In this document: positions 22,726 to 36,800 of the stretch, one piece after another
Numbering within the stretch: position 1 is the first letter of the stretch
Layout of the letters: the number at the start of each line of letters is the position of its first letter
Origin: Pyrrhoderma lamaoense
Taxonomy: Eukaryota > Basidiomycota > Agaricomycetes > Hymenochaetales > Hymenochaetaceae
Length of the DNA stretch: 64,000 nt
NCBI GenBank assembly: GCA_002794735.1
Contig: NBAZ01000022.1
Location: 186,001-250,000, forward strand
Direction: 5' to 3'
Position numbers and translations under genes: made by a program
Notes under the pieces: generated by a model
Told to the model about the DNA's origin: nothing
The model's database searches: none
What the model saw: only the letters and a program-made list of their open reading frames with translations

Positions 22726-25700
22726 TCAAGCCTCACCATCGCCATCATCTGGAGGTCCAGCCTCTCGAATCTCACCTTCTTCTCTCATTTCCTCCTCTTC
22801 GTCATCTATTCTCATTCTCTTTGCCGCTCGTCGTCGTCCAGAACGACGTCCGTGCTCTCCTTCACTAGAGCTTTGTCCACTTGACAACGTACTCGCAAAT
22901 CGGGCAGATCTACTACCTGAAGCTTCTGCGCCAGATTCACTTAGCGAAGGGTTAAGCATACTACTGCCCGTTGAAGGGCCTCTTGTGACGTGCACATCAA
23001 AGTCTGGGTTATCAAGGGAGTGCCCAATCTGTTCCGTTGGTCCACTAATCGACGGATCGATTGAAAACGCATGTTGACCAGAAACTTCTCCGAGAGGCAA
23101 AGAAGCTGGTAGCGATGACGGATCGGACGTTGCGGTAAACGACAACGAGGTATCCTGCCCTAAAACCGTACTCGTTGAAGGTCCCGACAATGCTGGATCA
23201 ACCATGAGGTCACCCTGCTGTTCTGAGTCTGTACTATCATCTTTATCTTTTGATTGAGCCTTAGCCTTCCCTTTTCCCTTCGACTTCTTCTCCCTTCAAT
23301 CGCCTTGTTCGTCTTCTTAGGCCGTGCTTCAGTTTGTCCTTTCTTCTTGTGTTTACCGGGTCCACGTCGTCGAACCACGGGAGAGTAAGCACATTCCAGG
23401 TTTTTATACAAGCACTTTTGACAACTTGGTCGCCCACCATCACACTTCATCTTGCGCTCTGTGAAGTAGAATGCGTGTTGTTAGCTTCTATTCTCATCTA
23501 AGAGGAAGTAGAAGAAAGTGACATACTACGACAGTGATGGCAAGCGACTTCAATCTTCTCCCTAGGGATTCGCCTCTTTTCTGTGGAAGCAGGTCCAAGA
23601 ACGAATGCGGGCGGTCTACCTTGGGTTTCTACCGATTCTTGCTCGGTATGCTGGCTCTCAGACTCATCTTCGTCTCCTTTGGAAATTTTCTGTACGATAT
23701 TTCGAGGAAGAGAGGAAGGGCCAGCTGTGAAAGTTTGACCTACAGTGTCGGCCAGTTCTATAGAGGTCGAGCTACCCGGTCTCGAAAGCTCTGCACTACC
23801 AGCAACATGTTGATCTCGACCCCAAAAGGCCGGTGGTTCTACTGGTTGAGAGGGCCTAGTTGCTGGTACGGTCGTAGTCGGAGGTCCAAGTGCCTTCTTT
23901 CCTCGGCCCCTTCCCCTTGTAGATCCCTTCCTTTTCCCTTTACTCGCCGAAGTATCCTCTTCATTTTTTGGATCATTAGTACTCGAGGTCTTTGCACGCT
24001 TGGATGAAGGTGGTGTATCCCCTTGCACGGCTTGTATACTACTTTGAGGCGGAATAATTGGTGCTTCTGGTGGATATGGATACTGGACTGGATAGTTCCC
24101 TACGGTATGGACCGGTGATATCGGACTATTCTGCAGTGATCTTCGCATATGTGGTAGTTCGTCTGTACGTTCCAAACGAGGAGCTGCAAGTAATGAAAAT
24201 TTTCAATTTTTATTAATAGTGCGGGACTCTAAAAATTGAAGCTACGTACCAGAACCACTATATGCAGCATACCTTGAGAGGGACGTGTAAGGTGAGCCCC
24301 ATCGTGAAGATGTGTATGGATCATCACCCGCGGTTGTGTATGCTTGTGCAGCACCAGGCGGACGAGGCAGTCTACGTGACGCAGCCGCGCTGGCACTGTG
24401 TATCTGTGCTTCATGAGAGGCTATTACAAGTAAATAATCGTTATTAATCCTTTGCTAGCATTTCTTTTTTCGCATCAATAAATAAATTGACGTACGGTAG
24501 AAATGGGAAGCAGTGCCGGTTGGCGATTCCGAAGACCTTGCAGGCGACAATCCCGAGCCCGCCACTTGTCTGGGCGGATCAGCGAAGCGTTCGGGTAATG
24601 CTAAGAAAGTACTGTCAGAGTTTTAAAAATAGAAGAGATCAATCAAATTACGAACTGTGGCTTGGACCTGTTGTGACCCGGTCGAGATAACGATAAGTAC
24701 CATATCGTTGTCCTGCCTGTATGTTGGATGGTATATAATTCATGTCGCGGACTGATGAGTGCGCCGATGTGCTTCGTTCACTTGGCAACGGTGAGGTTGA
24801 CGTAGAGAGTACCTCAGATCCAGAGATTTCCCCGTGGAAGGATAGCGATCCTTGATAGCTTCGCCCCCTTCCTCGGCCTGTAATGAGAGACACTTCAGAG
24901 TCATTATCTGGCTCACTTTCACTCCACGAAGCTTCTCTCTCGTCAGCCCAAGTTCTACCTTGCCTCCCCGAGTAGCTTGTTGCTGTAGGGGCGTAAGAAT
25001 ATTGATATGAACGGCTACTTGTAGAACCCCCTCTCATTGTCGAGACGGGGAAATGTGTTCGTCGCCCACTACGTGATTCATATTCGATTTCTTGCTGGCT
25101 TGAAGGATAATGGCCGTAATCCTGTCTTCGCAGTCCAACCCCAGGACCGACTAATGTAGCAGGAATCTCTTCGCTTTGTTCTCGTTGCCAACTAAGAACA
25201 CGAGCACTTGACGATTCAGAAGATAAACTCGTGCTCGTTCGTACACTCGCTTGAGAAGGCGGCGGGGCGCCACGTGCACTTGAAGTGAATGATGTTGTAG
25301 AAAGATCCGAAAGGTAGGCATTGTCTGCTGCGCTACGCGGTCGAGAGGGGACGTTGTGTATCCCCTGCGTCGAAGATGATAATCGTTGAGACTGGTGACG
25401 CTGAGGGTACGAGCCATGTCTTAAATCCGAACCAGAGGTTGTTGGGATATTTGATCTAGGGTCCATGGCCGAAACATTCCTATGGAAATCTAAATCTTCT
25501 GAGGTTGTAGATACTGATGGCGAAACTGGATCACCAGTTGAAGGAGTTTCCCTTCTCGAGGAAATAAAGTCTCTACGTCGATCAATATCGCTGTTTCTTG
25601 CGTTTCCTGGGGCAGCTGACGATGGATTGGGATGTGAGGCTAAAGAAGTCAGATCATAGTTGAAAAGCTAGACGCTTTCTGAGACTGACCATCTTCAAAA

Positions 25701-25837
25701 TATGTAGAAGTAGGACTTGTATTCATAAGACGAGCAAGAGAGGCAGGAAGCGGTCTGATTTGCGGCTGCGTTTGACGATCGATACGGCTCTGAGACACCT
25801 CATGTCGAGGTTCCTCCTGTTGACGCTGCCCACTCAT
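22726..25837 (-). CDS. Zn(2)-Cys(6) transcription factor
   Basis: This is a nuclear DNA-binding regulator of the Gal4-type binuclear zinc cluster class. MSGQRQQEEPRHEV starts at 25837. Several in-phase exons encode a long Ser/Arg-rich disordered region (for example ASHPNPSSAAPG, LPERFADPPRQVAGSG, SHEAQIHSASAAAS). The cluster comes late in the protein: CHHCRKRKMKC-DGGRPSC-QKC-LYKNLEC (C-x2-C-x6-C-x6-C-x2-C-x6-C), split by a 68-nt phase-1 intron at 23459-23526. A basic PVVRRRGPGKHKKK follows. The C terminus is Ser/Pro-rich with a basic RRSGRRRAAKRMR and an acidic end at 22726. One base is missing at 23292-23294 to pass into KSKGKGKAKAQ. Having the cluster internal rather than at the N terminus is unusual for the class. 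Targets are unknown. Confidence 0.87.
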
Positions 25838-28800
25838 CGATCCCTTTGAGGCGAGTATAAGAACGAAAGTACTGTTGAGAGATAGTAGGAGATGGAGGGA
25901 GAGAGAACGGAAGCTTCGCTAGCGCCCACGCAAGACGGATGTAGATGCAAAATAAGGGATCCAGGGGGGTGAAAAATCGGGAGAAAAAAAGACAGGAGTT
26001 GGTTGCGGGCGCGCGGCGACCGGGCCACTCTATGTGGGCGGACGCTCACGCAAGAGAAGACCTGACCAGGAGAGGAGTTAGATAGAGTAGGAAAAAAGGA
26101 GAAAAAGCGATCGAGGGTATGCGGCCGAGGCTGACAAGTACTCCTGTCACAGCGATTCGGATGCGCGGACTGTTGTGCACAACCCGCTCATAAGGTTTGC
26201 TTCCGTCGAGCAGACATTGGCTGGCCCGTGAACCCTCGTGGTGAACAGCCAGCCGCCTCATCGAAATTTAGATCAAAATCGATAAAAGATTGAATTCACT
26301 TGCGTCCTCAGCGAACCACACACACATTAACATGCCGGAGCATGTCTGATCATCATCATTGTCGGTCTTGTGTTTAGCCAGCTGGATGTGAGCGGGGCGT
26401 CGGTATATGGACTGGACGGCCTCCGAAAATGGACATGAGATTACACTCGGACCTCCGCCACTCACCATATGCTTGGGTCACAACTTCCCTCTCGAGTAAC
26501 CCCTTTTCCTCTTCTCAATTGTTCATAATCTCTTCTCCGCAAAGTCAAATCCTTCGCGGCTTTAATACACCCATTCCTCATCGACCTAACGTAACACGGC
26601 GATCCACGTTTAATTTTGATCTCGACCGCCTCTATACTTGATTGAGTTTATTCTTCTTTTCGAATATCCACATCTGGCGAGCAGTCGGCAAGTAAGTCTC
26701 AGTCCTCTCGCTCTCAAAAATTATATAAATATACTTCTAATTTATTATTAATTAAATATTTTCCCTTCTCAAGCAACTCCTTTTTCTGAAAAAAAAATCT
26801 CTAAATCGACAATTTGTAAAATTTATTCAAGCACTGCTTCGAGGGACACCGGACGTCATTGTCACGCAAAAAAAACAGTACACCACCGGGCGACGGCAAT
26901 TAAACGCAGCTCACATGCTCCATTAGTCTGTAATCTAAGACATACCTTTAGTCAAAAAGGCGCGTGCCTCGTGTAACGTTCTGCGGACCACTTCCTAGAT
27001 ATAGATATGAAAAGGGACAACGTTGGACGTCGGCCGATTGCCCGGACGTTTCCTTCTGATGGCTCTTCTTTTTAGGGTACAATCGACAATTCCCTAGTTC
27101 TGGTTCGAGAACTGTGGTGATCCGGCGTATAACTCAAGATATTATTTTTTACAATACTGGGTAGGAATGAGTTATATGAAGGGACGACGCGGGATATGCT
27201 AAATTTCATAAAAATTTTACAAATACAATGTACTGAACAGCAGCCTTGTTGATAGGTAATGAACGAACTCTATGCAACGGTTGTATTAATCTGAAACATT
27301 GTAAAAGTAAGACTATAACTTACGGATCGACTATTTTCACTTTCTGCAACGCTTATTTTGTTTTATGAAAACGGCATCCCGCGGAGCATGAAAGGGAGTA
27401 AAACAAGAACAAGATCATATGTTTACCTTGATTAATTATTACACCAAAAAAATGATTCGGTAAAATGAAAAACAAGAAAGAGACTACGGTGGCCATACAG
27501 ATAGATAAATGCCAAGGGACTAATTGAAAGAGTGCGAAGATTTCGCACTACCTATTGATGACTAAACCTCTATGCTCATATTCATTCTTGCAAAATATGA
27601 AAGACGGATCCCATGTATCTCCTCATGTAGGTTGGAATCTGCTTCCATCTTTCAAAAATCTCCTTCCTCCTCCTCCTTCCGAGACTCAATAAGTCTGACT
27701 CGGACACAGATTATAGCACATATACTCTGAGATACTTCCGGACAGGCGGATTCAAAGCAACTTTAGACATATGAGGATGTTTTATATGACATATATGACA
27801 TAGGGGACATCAACAAAAGCCCCTCTGGGTACGGATTCGTCTTTGAAACATTTTGATCAAGTCTATCTATCTGTATATCAAATCCAGTTTCCAAGTAATA
27901 TTGTATCCAATCTTGCCGCGGACGTCAAAGAAATCAGGAGAAGGTAACAAGAGAAAAAGGAAACGAGTAAGAGCCCTAAACTAAGAATGTAGACTTGGAT
28001 TAAACTAAACGCTCCCGAGATAAATTAGATTGCAAATGGAGATGACTTATTTATTTCTCCTCCCTCGCTTGTAACAAAATCTTGATGAACTACTGCTACT
28101 TTCGGGAACCTCTTCAACTGGGGGTGGCCTAAATTGTCGGAATAATCTACTTTCTTTAGGGAAAAAAAGGCCAATCCAAGTTGGTGACATCATGAGAAAT
28201 AGGATCTGTACTACTAGTTCGTTTTTACTCCCAAAAGGAGATGCTAGATTGATTGTCTTGGTTTTATAAAAAAAAGGTGATAGTTAGCTACCCGGCAGTT
28301 CATTCACCTGTGAGGAGAGTCGGACCGATTGAGAAGGAGATGTCGACGAATAGTGGTAAGAAATGTTTTTCAACTTATCAAAAATAGTCTACCTCAATTT
28401 AGTCTGAGCGCGTCGTAAAAGAGGCTCCATGGATCTACCCAAATGACAACTAGTTTGAATTTCTTTGGAGGAAAGAAAATATTGTTCCATAGGAATAGGC
28501 CGAAAGTCATGAAGAGATCTACGAGAGATATAAAATCAGGGTGTAGGGGTATGAATTAGATGGTAACTGTTGTACATGACAGAAGCGATAAAATACGTGG
28601 TTGTAGGGATTCGAATCCAAAATTATTGGTGTCCAGATGTTAAGCACACCACATGGGTAAAATCAATAAACATGATATAGAACTGTTGCTTTTATCTCCC
28701 TTCATTGTACTCCATATTTTATCAAATGGAATGTACATGTATGCACAAAATTATCAAGAAATAAAACGCATACATAATTCTGAAACTTATGCTTAGTAAT

Positions 28801-29024
28801 GTATTATTATTATTTATTACAAACCCCGCTCAATGACATAAACGTTTCTTAACACGGTAATTGACGATCCACTTCTGCCTGTATGCAGGTCAGAAATCGA
28901 AATTTGCTATAACCTTTCTACGTTTCTTTCCAGGGCTCAAACTCGAACCACGATTTACACCACTTGGGAAAATCTCATAGTTCCACAGTTAGATCGTCTA
29001 TTTACCATAAACTTATTATAGAAG
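25838..29024. other. Long gene-poor region (3.2 kb)
   Basis: I find no convincing gene. The part near 25840-26270 is probably promoter and 5' UTR of the zinc-cluster gene. The rest is AT-rich with scattered CT tracts. Two tRNA-like fragments with B-box-like motifs lie at about 28597-28665 and 28931-28975 (see findings). Short frames present here have no recognisable features. Confidence 0.5.
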
Positions 29025-31195
29025 ATGTCTCAAAACGCTGCTGATGGCCAATTTGACGACGCACCTGAAGATAACACGGCATTGAGTATAGCACCATCCG
29101 TCCCCAACCGGGTGGATCCGAGAGCGAATGGGACCTTTATAGATGACCCAGAATTATTAGAATGGAGTGAACCTGAAGACGACTTTATCGATGAAGAGGA
29201 TGAGGATGAACTATACGAAGAGGATTTCGAAGATAACAGGGTCGATGATGAGGATTGGGATGTAACGGAGCGTGGTAAGTAATCAAGGTTCAATATGCTT
29301 TCTCTTCCTAAGCAAATTTAACAGATTTCACAAAACAGTATAATCGTTTAAGACAACATATTGCTGTCAGATCTGGAGTTGCTGAGGGTACACAACAAGC
29401 TATTTCTAAATCTACTTCTGTTGTGGCACCTCTTCCGGCGGTTAATCGACCTCGAAGGACGGATATTCCATCGAAAAGTCAAACTGCTACAGATGATTCA
29501 AATCACCAAAATAAGCGCTCTGTTGATCAGCTTGCTGCCTTTGCAAAGTATGCTTCCCGCCTCAAAAATATAGATGAACCATATCGAATGGGAATGGGGG
29601 CTAGTGTCAATAGAAAAGGACCAAGTGCACACGCTAACATGAAGGACAAGGCTGATAGAGCTACGAATGAACAAGTTCTGGATCCACGTACTCGTTTGAT
29701 TCTTTACAAAATGATTGGTCGTGGACTCATACAAGAAATAAATGGCTGTGTGAGCACTGGGAAAGAGGTTTGCTTTTTCTCATTCAAGTAATAGGTTTTT
29801 ATTAAGACAAACATGTCTAGGCAAACGTATATCACGCAGTCTCTCCTGAAGGAAAGCATCTGGCTTTGAAGATCTACAAAACATCCATTTTAATATTCAA
29901 AGATCGGGATCGCTACGTTTCAGGGGAGCATAGGTTTCGTCGAGGATACTCCCGTCATAATCCTCGTAAAATGGTGCGCATGTGGGCAGAAAAAGAGATG
30001 CGGAACCTGAAAAGGCTTGTTACCGCTGGAATTCCATGTCCCGAGCCAATTGAAGTTAGAGAAAATGTTCTTGTTATGGACTTTCTCGGTGACTCGGAGG
30101 GCTGGTAAGTAATATATCGAATACGTTCCTCATAATCATAATTTGTCTAAAACATTGAAAATAAATCTAACATAATGTGCAGGGCATCTCCCCGACTCAA
30201 AGACGCCGAAATCCCGGAATCTGAATTCTCTCGTCTGTACTGTGAATTACTACTAACGATTAGACGACTCTTTCATTCCTGTCGACTAGTTCATGCCGAT
30301 CTCTCCGAGTACAACATTCTTTACCACAATGATAAATTACATATCATTGATGTCTCTCAATCAGTTGAACATGACCACCCTCATGCATTTGACTTTCTAC
30401 GGAAGGATCTTGATAATGTAGAAGAATTCTTTGCTCGGAGGGGTGTACAAACTCTTGGACTGCGCCGGTCGTTTGAGTTTGTTACACGTGAAAGAGAATC
30501 GTTATTATCGGAATCCGGGATCTCTCCTACGGTGAAAACCCAAGATGACGATCAAGATGTGCTTAGAGAGGAAAGGGGGCTTTGGATGTCTGGTTGTCGA
30601 AAACGTCCGGAACGGGTGAAGATGGAGGCGAAAATGATGATGGTAAAATGGAAAATAGTGCTCACGAAGATGCTGTCTTCAAACACTCGTACATACCACG
30701 AAACTTGAATGAGGTTATAGATCCAGAGCGTGATGTTGATGTTTTGAATAGAGGAGAGGGATCACAGCTTATCTATGCCGATACTATCGGTGTTGTGCAT
30801 TCGCTACATCCTGTTGGACCTACCAGTGGTGGTCAGGAAAGAACGGCCTCGGAAGAGCACGACTTGGGTGTGGATGATGCCACAGCTGGATTACGCAAAG
30901 TGTCTTTTGAAGACGAGAAAACCGCTGTGGGTGCCAGCGAAAGGTCCACAAGCAACACTGAACTCGATCAGTCGGAAGAAGAAGGTAGTGAATCAGAGAA
31001 TGAAGGAGACGACGATGAGGCTGAGGGTGGAAATGAAAATTCGGGGGAGCGCAAGCCTAGAGGTCACAGACACGAAGATCGTGAAGAAAAGAAGTTAAGG
31101 AAGAAAGCGGTGAAAGAAGAAGCCGGGAGAAGAGAAAAACGAAAATGAAGAAGGTGGATAAGAAGAAGCAGATTAAGGCTACACGACGTGGATAG
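29025..31195 (+). CDS. RIO1: RIO1 atypical serine kinase
   Basis: RIO1 is a kinase/ATPase needed for maturation of 18S rRNA in the 40S subunit. Exons are 29025-29274, 29325-29767, 29821-30104 and 30183-31195, all in phase. An acidic N terminus ([13 protein letters not shown]) precedes [12 protein letters not shown] and the RIO signature STGKEANVYHA, which spans an intron. [17 protein letters not shown], the catalytic [12 protein letters not shown] and the metal-binding [13 protein letters not shown] follow, then [14 protein letters not shown]. Two single-base breaks occur. One is in G5 at 30575-30579, after which [17 protein letters not shown] resumes in the next frame. The other is in A4 at 31142-31145, after which the usual basic tail (MKKVDKKKQ) ends at 31195. 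Without the second correction the stop would fall at 31148. Confidence 0.94.
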
Positions 31196-31469
31196 TTCCG
31201 TTCATAGTAAAATACTGTCCGTAACTATACAAACGATACAAATTGTACTACTAGTCTCCTTTGCTGCATAGGTATGTCATCGCAACTCTAACACCCGACA
31301 TGAACCTCAAAAACTCAAGCAGACATCTTCTAAGTAAGTGAGAAGCAGTATCAATAAACTTTTGGTGTTTTCTTTATTAGGCATAAAATCGCAGGTGACC
31401 GATTTTCATCCGTGCTTACTGCCCTTGATATTCTTGCCATGGCTTAATTAATGTACAAATATTAGTTCT

Positions 31470-33808
31470 TCACATCCTAAATACACCAAACCCTCTCTCT
31501 CCTCCATCCCACGTCGTGCTCTCGGAGCCTCTATGCCCTCCAGGAGGTATTTGATTTCTACGAGAAAGACTCAATGCGAGTCCCAGTGTATCCCGAGTAT
31601 CAACAGGGCGAATGATGCCATCGTCCCAAATTCGTGCAGTCGAATAGTAGGATGTTGATTGTGATTCAATCTGGGCCGCAAGAGCAGAGTGTTGTGCGGG
31701 ATCTCTGAGATAGTTTGCACTTGAGTTACAAGGATTTGAAAAGCTATGATTCTCAGACTAACTTTGAGACGGTCGTCATCACTTGGAAAGCTGTTGTGAG
31801 CCCATGACCGATACTTTTGCGTTTGGCCACATCCATAAGAAACGAGGAGAGTACTAACAATACATAATTAGTACCTGACTGTAGGTTATTGAGAAAGTAT
31901 ACATACAGCGCGGCCACACATGCCTAGTAGGATTTGCAATGATTTGTAATTCGTTAGTTAACATTACTGAGTTATTAATACGGAGAAACAAACCGTAGTT
32001 TCCTGCACCGAAACTTCCACCGATCACAACCGTATATTTCGGTACATCTGCACAAGCCACTGCTCTCACCATTTTCGCACCATCTTTAGCTATTCCCCCA
32101 CGCTCAGCCTTAGAACCGACCATATAACCTACAGAACCTAATTAGCAACAGTGCTTAATGTCCAGAGACCGTAGTATCTAAACCTGTGACATTAACGAGG
32201 AACACTAGTGGTATTCCCCTTTGTGAACATAGTTCGATGAAGTGAGTTGCTTTGAGAGCTGAGGGTGAGAATAAAATTCCATTGTTCGCAATGATGCCCA
32301 CAGGAGAGCCATGTATACGAGCGAATCCGGTTACTATCGTTGTCCCATACTCCTTCTTGAACTCACTGAACCGAGAGCCATCAACAATACGAGCAATAAC
32401 GTCTCGCATGTCAAACGCTTGCCTTACGTCTGTTCCCACAATTCCATGTAATTCGTTTGCAGGGTAAAGTGGAGGTTCAACTGCAGGTAAAGACTACAGA
32501 AAAGTATGAGTTTTTAAAATAGACAAGTGCAAGCTAGAACATGTACCTCCAGAACAATTGGATCCGTTCCCAGATCTGCAACGCACTCTCTCGCTCTCTG
32601 AATAGCCTCTTCATCACTATTCACCAAGTAGTCCACTACTCCACTTTCTCTTGAATGCATATCACCTCCTCCAAGAGTTTCATCGTCAACTTCTTCCCCA
32701 GTTGCCGCACGAACTAAAGGTGGGCCAGCCAGAAAGATGTGACCTTGTTTACGGACAATGATTGTCTGATCGGACATTGCTGGGACATAGGCACCTCCTG
32801 TTAAATAAAAAAAATAAGAGTTAACAGATGAGCGAGTACTATACATGTAAATATGATTTTTACCTGCGACACTGATACCATGAACCACGGATATTTGTGG
32901 AATCCGAAGTGCCGACATTTGCGCCTGAGGACTATTATCAATATAATCTTATAGATCAATGAGAATTTCTAGTCACCATGTTGTAGAATATCCTTCCAAA
33001 ATGATTTTTATCTGGGAATACCTATGGCTTTTGTGAGAAAGGAGTTCCGGTAACGTAAAGGAAGTAAGATATTACATTGGCCTGATGAGGTAAAGCTGCG
33101 CCTCCCGACTCGACTACACAGTATCATGAGTTCATACTTTCAATGTATAGCACGTTTGATCAAGCACAGAGAACTCACCAAGATAAACACATGGTAATCG
33201 ATTCTCCTGAGCAATTTCTTGGGCACGAAGATGCTTTTTGACCTAGAACGACAGAGCTCGAGTGTCATACAAGTATAGAGATGCATAAACATACGGTTAA
33301 CGGGTAATATGACCCCCCTTCACTGTTGGGTCATTAACCACAACCATACATTCACGGCCAGCTATGCGACCAATGCCCGTGATCATGCCAGCCCCAGGAA
33401 TATAATCATCACCATAGGCTTCATGTGCAGCTAAAGGAGATAGCTCTAAGAATGGTGATCCTGAATCCAGCAGATGAGCCAGTCTATAGAGATAGATAAA
33501 TTATTTAATCACTATTCATGTAACTGTCGAACTGACCGTTCGCGAGGTAATAATTTCTTCTTTGCCTTCATTTTTTCCGCGGCCTTAGCACCACCACCAA
33601 GACGCACCCGTGCTAGATTCTCTTCCAGAACAGCCACAGCACCGTCTAGAGCAGTCTTCTTCTCAATGAAGTCAGAGGAGTTGGTCGAGATCGAAGAAGG
33701 CAGCACATCTGCCCTGGTCTGAAATTGCCGGTGACTAGGTAGCGAACATCTAAGCCAGCCAGTTCTCCGACAGGAGTTTCTAGCTATATTTCCACTCCTT
33801 GTCAGCAT
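31470..33808 (-). CDS. Methylcrotonoyl-CoA carboxylase beta subunit, mitochondrial
   Basis: This is the carboxyltransferase half of the biotin enzyme of leucine catabolism; it carboxylates 3-methylcrotonyl-CoA in the mitochondrion. ATG 33808 opens an Arg-rich presequence ([15 protein letters not shown]). Motifs in order are [176 protein letters not shown], and near the end [18 protein letters not shown]. About nine introns are present. At 33313-33318 a C6 run needs one more base to read GGSYYP. The gene is convergent with RIO1, with 274 nt between the stops. The alpha subunit is not in this window. Confidence 0.93.
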
Positions 33809-36800
33809 CGCTCACTCTATGTCGTAGTTGGTGAGTCGACAGACGTAGATTGAGAAGTAGAATCATGTGTGCGCGTGCTAACCAATAGTCGGGCGGATCC
33901 AAAGGTGATGATGCATGGTTACCCATTAAGGTTATGTTGATCACACAGCCACCCCCATGGAGGGCGCCCAGTGAATCACGTTGTTTTTGTAAGTCCATCA
34001 CACAACTAATTACATGTTCTGATACTAAGTATGATGAGCATCATTTTTATATCTTTGAGCAGAGGCTGTTATACAGAGGGCCAAGGATTGCATACAACAA
34101 ATGCTTCTTTGTATGGCGAGTGATATCCAGGACAACATGCCTGAAAATCCGCAACTAGGAACAAACTCAAGGTTCTACCAGCCAACTAAAAAAGTATTGT
34201 GAGTTTACAATGCACGTATGTATTGGCGGGGCGGTATGAATGCAGTATCGTCAATGCTATGAGGGCTTGAAATCAGATACAAGGACTCTGATTGCAAGCA
34301 TTTTCTCCCAGTTTGCGATTGCAGCATCCGCGGAGTTTTTGTGAGCTGACAGTACACGAAGCTTTCCAAATATATCACTATATATGAGGAGCTCCTATTC
34401 ATCCATCACACTATCTTCTTCCTTGCGAGCTTGGAACTATTCTCACTTCTTCGACCTGATCGGAGTCGCGGATATTTTTCATCTTCTGATGCATCCGAAA
34501 AAGCAATGCTGCTGGTAGCTAACGTCGTTAACCAGCAGCGCCTTTTTGCAGCAGCTCTTTCTCCGATCATCAATCGTGTAATACATCCATTTCCTACATT
34601 TTTATTCATACTTGCACATCCGGTCGGAGTGATTACTGCCCGGGTCCGCGTATCCCCACAATAAAAAAATAACCGTGCCCCCCTATCATCAAAAAAATAA
34701 TCTGGGTGAGAAGCTTTACTAGTGACGCATCTCCGCAACAAACAACATCCCGAAGGCGCCGCAATCCCTTCGTACATCGGAGTTTTTACTGTTTTCGCCA
34801 ACAAATTACTTCTTCGTTTTACAGATACCCTTTCTTCCTCACAAGTTCGCACACGTTCACGCCTCGTTGTCGTATCGCTTTGGGTCTGAGCTCAAACGGA
34901 GACTTCAAGTGAGATGTCAAAGAATTGCTCACTGTTCACTAATCGGCTCTCCTCAGAGAGATTTGGACTGAGCAGGAAATCGGACTCAGTTCTGCTTAAC
35001 GAATTTGAGTTCAAAGATGAAACTGATCGGAATCCGGGATATGAGTGTTCGGAATAATCACAAAAAAATCAAACGAAAGTCCCATATATTTTTGCGCGTT
35101 TCTTGTTCTTTCTCCCACACGCGTTTTCCCTGAGGCTAAAGCTCCGCTGGACTTACCAGTTGCTACTACCGGATGTTACATTAACATGGCAAATGTAGGA
35201 AAAGCTATGATCTCCCACGTAAGAGGTTATGAATCTGGCTCTCTTTCCGAATAGACTCCCTCTGATTTTATACCTTCTTTGCTTCCTCCCCTCTTCATAT
35301 ACCCACGGCCGTCCCGGAAGGAAGACCGAGAAGCTGACGACGGAGACTGAGACTCTTTTTTTCAGTTCTAGACTATATATATCTGTACACACACATCTTC
35401 GGAACAAGACCTGATTCGACGATCTAATGGTTCCTATCAGCTCCAAATAAACACCTGATACATGGGACACGTCCAAATTATGAAATGCACTCTTGTTCCG
35501 CGCGCTGCGCCGCAAATATGATTGTTGCTGTGTTCCCTTTCCTCCCTTTTTCTTAGGAAAGGATAGATCATCTTTCCCGCAATTAAACTTCATACCTTAC
35601 CTTAGTATCGCCTCAGTGATCATTGATTGACATTCATTGCTCTGCTTGTTCATAGCTAACCCTTGGGAAGGTCGGAATATCTGGGATCCGGGATTCGGAC
35701 GCGGGTTGTCAACGGCTTTTTTTTCACTTGTGCTTCTACCGCTGATATGAAGAGAAGATCGGAATGGAGGTAAAAGAAGTTACGACGAAGTGCGGAAGTA
35801 AAGGGCTAAAAAAAGGGAAAATTAGTGAGTGAGCGAAATGAATGGGGCATAGGATGATTGATAGATAGGAAATTGCGTGTGCTCGTGCAATTTAATGCAG
35901 AAGCTTCTTCGACATGTGTGTACCCTGGAAAATACATCGGTATTGAGGGAAAGAAGGAGAGGGAGAAAAGGCAGGAGTACGTGTAACTTGTATGTGTGCG
36001 TGTATGCATACAAATATCCACGCTATTTTCCTCCCTCTTACCCGGCTCCGGGCTCCGAGCTGTGTGCATACATAGATGCTGCCATAATCCTGGTCCTAGT
36101 ACAGCACGTATACTCATTTACATACTAGCTAGCAGGCTGCGTGGAATATGTATAGCCATTCAAGTAGAAGAAGGAACTCGACTAATTTATCGTCTCGATC
36201 ATGCATCAATTCATATCATCCCCTCTCCCCTCTTTTTTGACCCAAAAAATGCGCATCTCTACTCCCCGTGCAGTTAGTACAGGAATTAGTTTCGGGCTCG
36301 GGTTTTCGTTTGTTCGTTCCCTGTTTGCCGTGAGCCCTCGGAATAAGCGGATGCGTTAGTTACCATGACCGCTCATAACTTTAAAAAAAAGAGCCTTTTG
36401 TTTTCCCACGAGACCTCCGATCCTGGACTCCGAGATGAGATGCTGGCCTGAGAGTTCTGAATCCCGGATTCAGATGAGTTAGCCGCTTGTGACCCGAACT
36501 AGACTGCAATGCCTCCGACTCGGCACAAGGTGCAACAACGAGGAAGGGAAACAAAGCGTTTCGGACATCTATTTTCTGAATCTCCTGTAAACTCGAATTT
36601 GAAGGACCTCCTTTTTTCGGCATACTAATGTGAATTGGCAATAAGGTCTGTCCAACTATTTTAAAGGTTAACTCTGTTAATGATGACTTGAGTTCTTGTG
36701 ACGAACGCGGAACAAAACACAAAAAAGTGAAAAAGTGTTTATGAAAATAAAATGCTCACATCTCATCAACTTCAAGGGAGGGCTCTTCATGAGATCCCAT

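Noticed and set aside
30182..31148. RIO1 C terminus ending at 31148
   Set aside because: The typical basic RIO1 tail continues in the next frame to 31195 after an A4 run, consistent with another one-base omission.
34406..35593. Open frames of about 147 codons on the - strand in the 34-36 kb interval
   Set aside because: There is no motif, no domain-like hydrophobic pattern, no plausible exon partner, and composition like the surrounding noncoding DNA.
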